Below, in pieces: positions 19,006-26,567 of a stretch of DNA of 64,000 bases (the stretch's first letter is position 1; the number at the start of each line of letters is the position of its first letter). The notes beneath the pieces are model-generated. The model was not told where the DNA came from. It did not search any database and worked only from the letters and a program-made list of their open reading frames with translations. Made by a program: the position numbers and the translations under genes. Location: NCBI GenBank assembly GCA_958423465.1, contig CATZRD010000002.1:1-64000 (forward strand), in the 5' to 3' direction. This DNA is from an uncultured Oscillospiraceae bacterium (GTDB lineage: Bacteria > Bacillota > Clostridia > Oscillospirales > Oscillospiraceae).

Positions 19006-19344
19006 TTATTCAGCAGAACTGCCCGGGGGCAGCCATCCTTCATCATAGTAGACTGTATGAATTAAGGTATTGCCATTTCCAATCACAAGATACGGAATCC
19101 CGTCTCGAAAAACAAAGGCGTGATTTTTTTCTTCTTCTGTTAGTTCAAGTAAAATGGCTTCCTGTTCCCGCACATCACAGTGGTGTAACTCACTTAATAA
19201 AATGTGTCCACTTGATTCATACTCAGTAAGGATAGCCTCTGCATCAAGAATAACAATGGGATATTCACAGTTATAAACGGTTTCCATGATGACAGAAGAG
19301 CCTTTTTTCTGCTCGATCGTTTTTCCCCAATCATCAAAGTTCAC
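19006..19344 (-). CDS. Small protein of unknown function
   Basis: No known family is recognised. The TTG furthest upstream has no ribosome binding site. GTG codons at 19350 and 19344 lie just after AGGAAGGAG and are better starts; 19344 gives 112 residues. The protein is acidic, with a predicted alpha/beta mix (YPIVILDAEAIL, HAFVFRDGIPYLVIG). It overlaps the stop of the AbrB-like gene by 11 bases, so translation is coupled. Base composition is clearly more A+T-rich than the flanking surface genes, which hints at transfer. Confidence 0.55.
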   Translation of the reverse strand: MNFDDWGKTIEQKKGSSVIMETVYNCEYPIVILDAEAILTEYESSGHILLSELHHCDVREQEAILLELTEEEKNHAFVFRDGIPYLVIGNGNTLIHTVYYDEGWLPPGSSAE

Positions 19345-19783
19345 TTGCACTCGCTCCTTCCTGAAAGTGTTCAATTAGTTCCGCCAATTGCGCCTGTGCC
19401 TGCTTTGAATCGCCGGAAAGGATGGAGGCAAATTCCTCCGCAGCTTGCAGGCGCTCCAAAACGGAGGCAAGCTCGTATGGATTCAGAGCCGAGTCCCGAC
19501 AGATGATAATGCATCCTTCCATGCAAACAATTTGAAGATCCGCGTCTATCGGGATATTGGATTGCTCCAACAGATGATTTGGAACTCGGAGCTGTTGTTC
19601 CTCAGACAATTTATCCAAGGGATCAGCAGACAACAAAAACTCCTGAAATAGATTTCTCTGTCTATCCAGGGTCAAATACGCAACATGGACAGTATTGCCG
19701 GGGGTAAGTCCCATTTCCCGCAGCACGGATTCCGGGATCGTTAGGCTTCCACTGCTGCCGCTTCTGAAATAATGTTGCCCCAC
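19334..19783 (-). CDS. AbrB/SpoVT-like DNA-binding protein
   Basis: The first 40 residues contain a swapped-hairpin AbrB signature (SLTIPESVLREMGLTPG followed by a hydrophobic strand). This is the fold of transition-state regulators and many antitoxins. The rest (to residue 149) is helical and acidic, with a Gln/Ala-rich end. The frame begins at a GTG (19783) with no clear ribosome binding site and lies directly below the terminator at 19809-19843, so the true 5' end may have been lost. It is coupled to the 112-residue gene. A toxin-antitoxin role is possible but not shown. Confidence 0.55.
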   Translation of the reverse strand: MGQHYFRSGSSGSLTIPESVLREMGLTPGNTVHVAYLTLDRQRNLFQEFLLSADPLDKLSEEQQLRVPNHLLEQSNIPIDADLQIVCMEGCIIICRDSALNPYELASVLERLQAAEEFASILSGDSKQAQAQLAELIEHFQEGASASEL

Positions 19784-19808
19784 GTCGGCGGCGTGGACGC
19801 GGCAAAAA

Positions 19809-19843
19809 ACATGGTGATGACCTGTATTAGATCATCACCATGT
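19809..19843 (-). terminator. Intrinsic terminator of the PadR operon
   Basis: Twelve-base perfect arms (ACATGGTGATGA and complement) are followed on the minus strand by TTTTTT. It ends the transcript of the three-gene PadR operon. Confidence 0.85.
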
Positions 19844-19870
19844 CTCTCACTTCTATCAGAAAAACAAAGC

Positions 19871-20332
19871 TCAGCTCATATTACCGTCCTTGTCGCAGGT
19901 GAGGGTTATCTCATAGGTAGGCCGGGATATGGTGACACCCAGCAATTTTTTTGCAAAGGTGGCCTCGGCATAGGCGGTGTTTCCGCTTTTGGTGGCGGAC
20001 TTGGAAACCAGTTCCCATCCGCTGTCATCATAGATCGTTACTGTGCATCTGGAGGAGGTGCAGGAGGATGTTCTGCCATCATAGGTAAACGTCCCGGTCA
20101 GCGTCATCACCCACTCCGCGACGTCTGCGCTGTTGTTATAGTATACATATTCCTTGCCTTTGACCTGAGTTGCTCGTGATACGGCAGGAATGAGTGTGAC
20201 CACTATGTAATCACCATCAGCAAGCATAATTATTTCTGAAGTATCGGAATCTTTTTTTGCAGCAGCAACATCAAAAGGGAAAGTTCCCATCGTGATAAGT
20301 ATTGCCAAAATAAATATTGAGAACCTTTTCAT
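19871..20332 (-). CDS. Secreted protein of unknown function
   Basis: The 153-residue protein has a classical signal peptide (KRFSIFILAILITMGTFP, cleavage near residue 24) and a beta-rich mature part with two Cys (SSCTSSRC) that may form a disulphide. GAGAGGA lies upstream of the ATG at 20332. It is the last gene of an operon with PadR and its membrane partner, so it is probably induced with them. No family is recognised. Confidence 0.65.
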   Translation of the reverse strand: MKRFSIFILAILITMGTFPFDVAAAKKDSDTSEIIMLADGDYIVVTLIPAVSRATQVKGKEYVYYNNSADVAEWVMTLTGTFTYDGRTSSCTSSRCTVTIYDDSGWELVSKSATKSGNTAYAEATFAKKLLGVTISRPTYEITLTCDKDGNMS

Positions 20333-20350
20333 TTCGCCAGTCCTCTCTCA

Positions 20351-20728
20351 TTAGTCAATCATTCTTACTTCAATATGCCCATTCAGCGAGCGATATTCCC
20401 TAATCGCGCCCCATGTGACCACCCCGGCCCAGAGAATCAGTGCCGTAGCCAAAACGCCGACCACCATGGACACAATTCTTCTCTTGGTCCGCAGGTCCTG
20501 CAGCAGCTCCCCGGTGTCCCGCTCGTCCACACTGGCGGCGGCAATGGCCTGGGGAGAGCCGAATCGAGCCTCCACACCGGCCATGTCCGCCCCCGGTTCC
20601 TCATCCAGATACGCTTCTACGCTGGCGCGGACTTGGTCCATGATTTCCCGCTTCATCTTCCGAGTACCTGGCAGCCAGTCCCGTACCTCCCGATAGTACC
20701 GCCGCAGCGTCGGATCGTCCCGTGTCAT
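20351..20728 (-). CDS. PadR-partner membrane protein
   Basis: The 125-residue protein has a helical N-terminal half of the HAAS/DUF1700 type (MKREIMDQVRASVEAYL, then ARFGSPQAIA) and one strong membrane helix at about 85-108 (IVSMVVGVLATALILWAGVV). Such proteins are regularly encoded right after PadR regulators and are thought to pass an envelope signal to them. Its start overlaps the stop of padR by four bases (ATGA), so the two are translationally coupled. Confidence 0.75.
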   Translation of the reverse strand: MTRDDPTLRRYYREVRDWLPGTRKMKREIMDQVRASVEAYLDEEPGADMAGVEARFGSPQAIAAASVDERDTGELLQDLRTKRRIVSMVVGVLATALILWAGVVTWGAIREYRSLNGHIEVRMID

Positions 20729-21069
20729 AGTTTTTCCTCCCCGATGATCTGAAGCACGCCCTGACTGGTGCTTCGGTACTCCTCTGCCAGCTCCCGCAGC
20801 CGCTCCTCCCCGGCGGGCTCCAGGTGGTAATAGACCCGGGTCATCCGTTTGCCCACCAGGACCTTGCGGTCAGAGATCAGCCCCTGGTCCTGTAGCTTAT
20901 AGAGCACCGGATATAGGGACCCCTCCTGGGTGGTCAGCCGTCCGCCGCTGGACTGGGACGTCTCCTGCACCAACTGATAGCCGTACATATCCTCTCGTTT
21001 CAGCAGCGCCAGAATCACCAGCGACATGACTCCCCGGCGAAAACTGGCCTGTGTGTTGTCAACTGCCAT
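20725..21069 (-). CDS. PadR-family transcriptional regulator
   Basis: A 114-residue winged-helix protein. The motifs are typical of the short PadR class: RRGVMSLVILALLKREDMYGYQLVQ (first helices), TTQEGSLYPVLYKLQDQGLI (recognition helix and wing), then a C-terminal helix. I chose the ATG at 21069; the longer frame begins inside the promoter. It probably represses its own operon and perhaps the divergent secreted-protein gene, since the two promoters lie back to back at 21.1-21.2 kb. Confidence 0.85.
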   Translation of the reverse strand: MAVDNTQASFRRGVMSLVILALLKREDMYGYQLVQETSQSSGGRLTTQEGSLYPVLYKLQDQGLISDRKVLVGKRMTRVYYHLEPAGEERLRELAEEYRSTSQGVLQIIGEEKL

Positions 21070-21103
21070 GTCATCACGCTCACATACTTCATACTTTATA
21101 ATA

Positions 21104-21132
21104 TTTTTATCATAATTAAAAATTAATGTCAA
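21104..21132 (-). promoter_or_regulatory. Promoter of the PadR operon
   Basis: A perfect TTGACA on the minus strand (plus 21127-21132), then 17 bases and a weaker -10 (TAAAAA, 21104-21109) in a very A+T-rich stretch. Confidence 0.5.
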
Positions 21133-21155
21133 TACATTTTTAGCAAAAATATTTG

Positions 21156-21184
21156 TTGACGAATGCTGAACTGCGTGATATAGT
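21156..21184 (+). promoter_or_regulatory. Promoter of the 293-residue secreted protein gene
   Basis: TTGACG (21156-21161), 17 bases, TATAGT (21179-21184). It diverges from the PadR promoter, so a PadR operator between or over them could control both directions. Confidence 0.6.
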
Positions 21185-21317
21185 GATAGCAGACAGATCT
21201 GCTTTACTTTGCGGGTTTGCCTTTATGTTTTAGGGAGAGAAGGTGAGTCCCATGTGGTAGCTGTTGTGCTTTGCTGCCTGCTATGATATGATTAAAACAG
21301 AAAGGATACCTACAGCT

Positions 21318-22199
21318 ATGAAAAAGATCATTTGTCTCCTCTTATCCATAGTTATGAGTACCCAGCTTTGTGGATATGGATTTGCCTTAGAAACGCAAGA
21401 TACCTCCGACCGTGCAGAGTCTCTGTTTGGATATACTTTCACTGAACAACAACTGTCGACCGGCGAGTATGTGATTGAGTCCTATTACGAAGGCCAACCG
21501 AATAAGCGGTATATAATCGCCGACGAAAGTCCAGTCATTCATGTTCAATGCATATCCCCAAAATTGAAGCAAGGTGACTATACAATCGAAAAACCAAATA
21601 TAGTGAGAGAATATTTAATGACAAGAGCCGAGCGCTGGGCAAGTCTAGGATATATTTACTATTCGGATACAACTACAGATTATCCGGGGCCAGTTCGCGC
21701 TTATATAATGGCATATGGGAATTCGAGGGTGACAACATGTCCAGTCAGTGTGGAAGCGCAAACTCCGTTTGACGATGTAGTATCGTTTCTTACCAGCTTT
21801 ATCATTGCTGAAGGGTTTGCAAAATATGCAGCTATTGCTGGGTTTACCGTGACCGGTTGGGCTGGCGCTTTGCTTGCCTCAATTGTAGGAACAGTTGGCG
21901 CGCAAGTGATTAATGGCATTATCATAGACGCATTTACGGATAAAGTTGATTCATATGTTACAGACTGGGATTTTAAGGGCACTCCGTTTACTGAAACGGA
22001 TATGGGCGATACTGTATATTTGCTGGAGCAAGGCTCGACATGCCTAATGATGTATTCTGATAATATCGATTGGGATGAGGTGGAGGAAGGCATTACTATT
22101 TCGAACTGGAAAGAACATAAATCCTTTGCACGAAACATGTGGGCAAAGATGTACCCTGATACGCCTTATCCCGGAGTGGAGAAATATGCAAGTCAATAG
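21318..22199 (+). CDS. Secreted protein of unknown function with a Gly-rich hydrophobic segment
   Basis: The ATG at 21318 follows GAAAGGA and starts a signal peptide (MKKIICLLLSIVMSTQLCG). The 293-residue product has a beta-rich first half and a long Gly/Ala-rich hydrophobic stretch at about residues 167-210 (IAGFTVTGWAGALLASIVG), which could be a hairpin of membrane helices as in some bacteriocins or pore formers. The C-terminal third is acidic and soluble. No family is recognised. It is divergent from the PadR operon and followed by a small membrane protein gene. Confidence 0.6.
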   Translation: MKKIICLLLSIVMSTQLCGYGFALETQDTSDRAESLFGYTFTEQQLSTGEYVIESYYEGQPNKRYIIADESPVIHVQCISPKLKQGDYTIEKPNIVREYLMTRAERWASLGYIYYSDTTTDYPGPVRAYIMAYGNSRVTTCPVSVEAQTPFDDVVSFLTSFIIAEGFAKYAAIAGFTVTGWAGALLASIVGTVGAQVINGIIIDAFTDKVDSYVTDWDFKGTPFTETDMGDTVYLLEQGSTCLMMYSDNIDWDEVEEGITISNWKEHKSFARNMWAKMYPDTPYPGVEKYASQ

Positions 22200-22225
22200 C
22201 ACGGCGCGCAAAAATAGGAGGGAGA

Positions 22226-22381
22226 ATGATGCCGAGAAATCAAGAAACATTGATTGTTGTCTTCTGCGTGATCGTGGTCGCCCTGTGCTACGCCTTTATG
22301 CCAACAGATGATTTTGCCCGCATGATGGTTATCGGATGCCTTGTGTTTTGCATCCGATTCGCTCGCGACAGCAAAAAGTAG
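22226..22381 (+). CDS. Small membrane protein (51 residues)
   Basis: AGGAGGG lies just upstream of a double ATG at 22226/22229. The product is almost entirely two hydrophobic segments (LIVVFCVIVVALCYAF and MMVIGCLVFCIRF) with a short charged loop and a basic end. It begins 26 bases after the secreted-protein gene and is probably in the same transcript; an immunity or accessory role is only a guess. Confidence 0.55.
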   Translation: MMPRNQETLIVVFCVIVVALCYAFMPTDDFARMMVIGCLVFCIRFARDSKK

Positions 22382-22435
22382 CATGCAAAAGAAATTCAGA
22401 TCATCTTGATCCCCCGGCCAAAAGGAGGTATTCCC

Positions 22436-24958
22436 ATGAAACGCCTGCTGTCTATACTCCTCGCCCTTACCATGCTCCTCTCCCTCGCCGCCTGCGGCGG
22501 GGGAAACGACGCTGCCCGGGAGGCGGAGCTGTCCTTTGCCTCCTCGGCGTTCTACCGGGCGGAGGACGTGCCCCTGCCCGTGGCGGAGGGGACGCTGCTG
22601 GGCTGCTGCCCTGTGGGGACGGACCTGTGCGTTCTGGCCCGGGACCGGGACGAGCAGCTCCGCCTGTGGCGGACAGACCCGGATACAGGAGAATCAACGG
22701 AACTGACGGCCTACGCCCCCGTGGAGCAGGCCGTCTCTGTCTATGGTCCGCTGGCCGCCGGCGGCGGGCTGTGGGTCGTGGAACGGTGGACCGACGTGAC
22801 ATACGACCTGCCGGAGGACTTTGACGAGAGCCGGGACGACCGGACGGACTACATTTCCAGCCTCACGCCCCACTGCCTGGCGCGGAAGCTGGACGCCTCC
22901 ACCGGCAGGGAACTCCGGCAGGCGGACGTGTCCCAGACCGTCCAGGCTGAGGGCGGCCAGGGCTTCTATTGGGCGGCGGACGGCGAGGACCGGCTCTATC
23001 TGGCCGTCCCTGACGCCGTGACGGTCCTGGACAAAAAGGGACAGCCCCTCTTCACCCTGGAGGGCAGGCTGGCCTGGACCGGGACCGGGTCCCCTCTGGC
23101 CCTTCTCCCTGACGGGCGGGTGGCGGCGCTGCTGGAACTCGCCGACGGACGGGAAGTCCGCCCCATCGACCCGGAGGCCCGGGACTGGGACGGGGAGCGG
23201 TACCCCGCGGCGGGGAAGGATTCCCTCCTACTCCCCGGCACGGGGCCCTTTTTGTATTTCTATGAGGGGGACGGCCTGCTCTGCGGTCAGGCCGAAGGGG
23301 AGGACGCGCCCCAGCAGGTGCTGGACTGGTCCGGCGCCTCCATCGACAGCAGCGCCCTGGCGGAGCTGACCCTGCTGGAGGGGGACCGGGCGGCCCTGCT
23401 CACCGCCGTCCGGGGCGGGAACGGGCTGGACGCCATCCGGCTCTCTGTCCTCACGCCCTCGGACCTTCTGGAGGACGGGCGGACGGTGCTGGTCTACGGC
23501 ACCATCGGCGCGGACAACGACCTGCGCTACCGGATCAACCAGTTCAACAGCGGCAGCGAGGACTACTACATCGTGGTCCGGGACTACGCCCTGGAGCCCA
23601 TCGACTACTTTGACGCCGCCGTCTATCAGGCCCAGCGGAAGGCCGCCGTGGACCGGGCCAACAAGGAGATCACGGCGGGCCGGATCCCCGACATCCTGGA
23701 CGATACCCTGCCTCTGGAGATCTACAGCGGCAGGGACGTGCTGGAGGACCTGTGGCCGTGGATCGAGGGGGACCCGGACCTGGGCCGGGAGGCCCTGATG
23801 GACCATGTGCTGGACTGCGCCAGCGTGGATGGGAAGCTCTATCAGGTGACCGACAGCTTCCGCATCGAGACCGCCGCGGTCTCCGCCGCCCTGGCGGACG
23901 GTCGGACAGGCTGGACGCTGAAGGAACTGCTGGCCGCGTATGAGACGCTGCCCCAGGGGGCCTCTATCCTGGGAGACGATCTGAGCGGCCTCTTTCTGTT
24001 ACAGACGCTGACGGACCAGAGCCTGGACGTTTTCGTGGACTGGACAGAGGGGACCTGTTCCTTCGACGGCGAGGACTTCCGCGCCCTGCTGGCGCTGTGC
24101 CTGGCCAGCGATACCGGCGACGGCGCCGGGAACCCCTTCTTCGCCTCCGAGGCCGGGCAGCCCCTGCGGGACGGCCGCCAGCTCATGACCGAGGCGTCCC
24201 TCTCCTCTCCCGGAGACCTGCTCTACTATGACGCGCTCTTCGGCGGGCCGGAGGCCCTGACCCCTGTGGACTACGACAGCCTGCTGGCGGGCCGGCGGGC
24301 CGCTTCGACCAATCTGGCGGACGTGGCGTATCTCCGGGAACACGGGACCGTCTTTGGCGGACAGCTCGCCGGGGACGCGGTGTGCGGCGTTCTGGAGGGC
24401 GGGCCCTACGCCGCCTTCCTGGGCTGCCCCACCGGGGACGGCGGCAGCGGCGGGGCGTTCCTCCTGTCCCAGACGGTGGCCATGTCCGCCGCCTGCAAGG
24501 CCAAGGAGGGCGCCTGGGCCTACATCCGTCAGGAGCTGCTGCCCGGCGGCCGGCGGGACAGCGCCGAGGACCGGGCCTATACGGGCCTGCAGGGTCCCGG
24601 GTTTCCCATCAACCGGGCGGATATGGAGGCGCTGTGGCGCTTTCAGCCCATGCTGGACCTGGAGGGGCAGGAGATCCCGGGACCCGACGGCCAGCCCCTC
24701 AGCGAGCTGGTCAACTACTACACCATTGGCCGGGACCCCATCCCCATGGTGCTCTATACCCTGTCGCCCACCCAGGCCCAGTACCGCCGGTTTATGGACC
24801 TGTATCAGTCGGTCCGGCGGGTGAAGCAAAGCGACAGCACCATCTCCGCCATCATCACCGAGGCCGCCACCCCCTATTTTGCCGAGGAGGCCACCCTGGA
24901 CGAGACCGTGTCCCAGATCCAGAGCCGGGTGACGCTCTACCTGGGCGAACAGGGATAG
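22436..24958 (+). CDS. Large solute-binding-type lipoprotein
   Basis: A perfect AAAGGAGGT precedes the ATG at 22436 (840 residues). The signal peptide ends in a lipobox, SLAAC, so the protein is a lipid-anchored extracellular protein. Residues about 35-350 are rich in WD/TDPDTGE-like strands and may form a beta-propeller. From about 365 (RINQFNSGSEDYYIVV) to the end it resembles the ABC-transporter solute-binding family 1. No transport genes accompany it directly; the next locus is a broken permease. The substrate is unknown. Confidence 0.7.
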   Translation: MKRLLSILLALTMLLSLAACGGGNDAAREAELSFASSAFYRAEDVPLPVAEGTLLGCCPVGTDLCVLARDRDEQLRLWRTDPDTGESTELTAYAPVEQAVSVYGPLAAGGGLWVVERWTDVTYDLPEDFDESRDDRTDYISSLTPHCLARKLDASTGRELRQADVSQTVQAEGGQGFYWAADGEDRLYLAVPDAVTVLDKKGQPLFTLEGRLAWTGTGSPLALLPDGRVAALLELADGREVRPIDPEARDWDGERYPAAGKDSLLLPGTGPFLYFYEGDGLLCGQAEGEDAPQQVLDWSGASIDSSALAELTLLEGDRAALLTAVRGGNGLDAIRLSVLTPSDLLEDGRTVLVYGTIGADNDLRYRINQFNSGSEDYYIVVRDYALEPIDYFDAAVYQAQRKAAVDRANKEITAGRIPDILDDTLPLEIYSGRDVLEDLWPWIEGDPDLGREALMDHVLDCASVDGKLYQVTDSFRIETAAVSAALADGRTGWTLKELLAAYETLPQGASILGDDLSGLFLLQTLTDQSLDVFVDWTEGTCSFDGEDFRALLALCLASDTGDGAGNPFFASEAGQPLRDGRQLMTEASLSSPGDLLYYDALFGGPEALTPVDYDSLLAGRRAASTNLADVAYLREHGTVFGGQLAGDAVCGVLEGGPYAAFLGCPTGDGGSGGAFLLSQTVAMSAACKAKEGAWAYIRQELLPGGRRDSAEDRAYTGLQGPGFPINRADMEALWRFQPMLDLEGQEIPGPDGQPLSELVNYYTIGRDPIPMVLYTLSPTQAQYRRFMDLYQSVRRVKQSDSTISAIITEAATPYFAEEATLDETVSQIQSRVTLYLGEQG

Positions 24959-25099
24959 GGGAGAAAACCAAGTAAATTGAAACAAAATCGAAACAAAAAC
25001 GCCTGAAAAGCGATGCAAAGAGGATGCATAGCGCCCGTATCATGGAAAAAGAAACCAGGCGTCCCGGCCCCGCCGGGGAAACTGAGGAGGAATCTGCCA

Positions 25100-25265
25100 T
25101 GAAACGAATCGCCGCCCTGCTTCTCGCCCTTGCCCTGCTGCTGAGCCTCGCCGCCTGCGGGGAGGGAAGCGACGCTGCCCGGGAGGCGGAACTCTCCTTT
25201 GCCGCCTCGGCGTTCTACCGGGCGGAGGACGTGCCCCTGCCCATGGCGGAGGGGACGCTGCTGGG
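25100..25265 (+). pseudogene. N-terminal remnant of a second lipoprotein
   Basis: The first about 55 codons are nearly identical to those of the lipoprotein at 22436, including the signal peptide, lipobox and the segment AFYRAEDVPLP. Similarity stops at about 25265, where the sequence switches to a membrane protein in the same reading direction. The chimera stops at 25326. An unequal deletion between neighbouring genes explains it. Confidence 0.75.
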
Positions 25266-26467
25266 CTGCTGGCCCTGTGGGGCCTGCCGGTCCTGGGCGG
25301 GCTTCTCGTCCTCTGGGCGGTCATGACCCAGAGCCGCCGCTATCCCCAGGGGAACCGGGACCTGCTGGGCCGGATCACCGCCCCGGTAAACCGGGGACTG
25401 GACGCTCTCCGATCCCGGCTGTCCCTCAGCGGCTGGGAGGGTACAAGACCCTGATCTTCCAGCGGGGAGCGCTGCTGCTGGTGCTGGTCTACCTGATCTG
25501 CGGGCAGATGATCTTCCTCTACAGCACCTCCGCCGCCGGCGACTCCCTGTACGACCAGTACTGCGAGGATATGCAGGGACCCCTGGACGCCTCCGCGGAG
25601 GACTATCTGGCCCACGCCCGGGAAAAGGCCCTGGGGAACCAGGAGAAGGGGCAGCTCCTCTCCGCTCTGGACCGGGTGGAGAGGCGGGTGGACGCCCTCC
25701 GCCGGCGGGCGGAGGAGGGCGGCTACGAGCCCTGGATGGTGCGGGAGCTCAGCTACAGCATCGCCTACGGCACGGAGAGCGTCTACTTACAGCGGAGCAA
25801 CGCCGCTCTGGCGGTGCTGCTGACGGCCCTGCTGACCGCGCCCCTCTGGGCCTATGAGCGTCAGGCGGGAGTCGTCCCCATGGCGCGCTCCGCCGCCCGG
25901 GGACGGCGGGGGCTGTTCCGCCGGAAGGCCGCCATCGCGGCGCTTCTCAGCGGTTTCGTCTGGGCCTGCGTCTACCTGCGGGAGCTGCTCTACTTTCTCC
26001 GGGAGCATCCCTGCCCGGCGCCGCTGGAGGCGGCGGTACAGAACGTGGACGCCCTGGCGGGGTTCCCGGTGACGGTGACCTTCGCCCAGTACATGGCGAT
26101 CCTCTATCTGCTGCGGCTTTTGACGCTCATTGGCGTGGGAGAGGCGTCCATGGCCCTGGGGATGGCCTGCTCCAGCGTGATCACGGCCTACGCCGCCAGC
26201 GCCCTGACGCTGGGCCTTCCGGCCCTGCTGGCCGCCATGGGGGCGGAGGCGTTTACCTGGGTCTCGCCTCTGATCCCGGTGTCCTCGGCGGAGCTCCTGT
26301 GGGCCATGGGCGGCGGGAGCTTGGTCTATGCTCTGCCCTGGCTGGCCTGGGGCGCGGCCGCTCTGGCCGCGGTGCTGGCCTGCCGCGGGAAATGGGTGGG
26401 GGGAAGCGGACCGCCTGAAAATTTTTCCATAAAGACTGTACAAATGGGCGGGACTATGATAGACTGA
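25266..26467 (+). pseudogene. Frameshifted ABC-2-like permease remnant
   Basis: From about 25275 a frame encodes a membrane segment (LWGLPVLGGLLVLWAVM) and ends GWEG before stopping. The homologous continuation (YKTLIFQRGALLLVLVYLI, from about 25442 to 26467) is one frame off. One missing G in the GGG at about 25449-25451 accounts for the shift. The remaining part has about six membrane helices, a large loop after the first one, and an ERQAGVVPMARSA motif like ABC-2 exporter permeases. The 5' end was replaced by the lipoprotein remnant, so the gene is probably dead. Confidence 0.65.
26455..26460 (+). promoter_or_regulatory. -10 box for the second SLH gene
   Basis: TATGAT about 108 bases before the start; the -35 is poor. 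A start site near 26467 would include both leader hairpins. Confidence 0.35.
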
Positions 26468-26491
26468 CAGCATGGACCGGTCTGACCGGCC

Positions 26492-26536
26492 GCAAAAAGG
26501 GGCCCCTTTTTGCTCTGTTATGCGCAGCATAACAGA
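26492..26536 (+). promoter_or_regulatory. Double-hairpin 5' leader of the second SLH gene
   Basis: GCAAAAAGGGG/CCCCTTTTTGC (26492-26513) is followed at once by TCTGTTATGC-GCA-GCATAACAGA (26514-26536), then AAGGAGG and the start. The first hairpin closely resembles the one before the giant SLH gene, and the second again has CTGT...ACAG ends. Confidence 0.6.
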
Positions 26537-26567
26537 ATGGGGCGTTCAGTACGAAGGAGGACGAATG

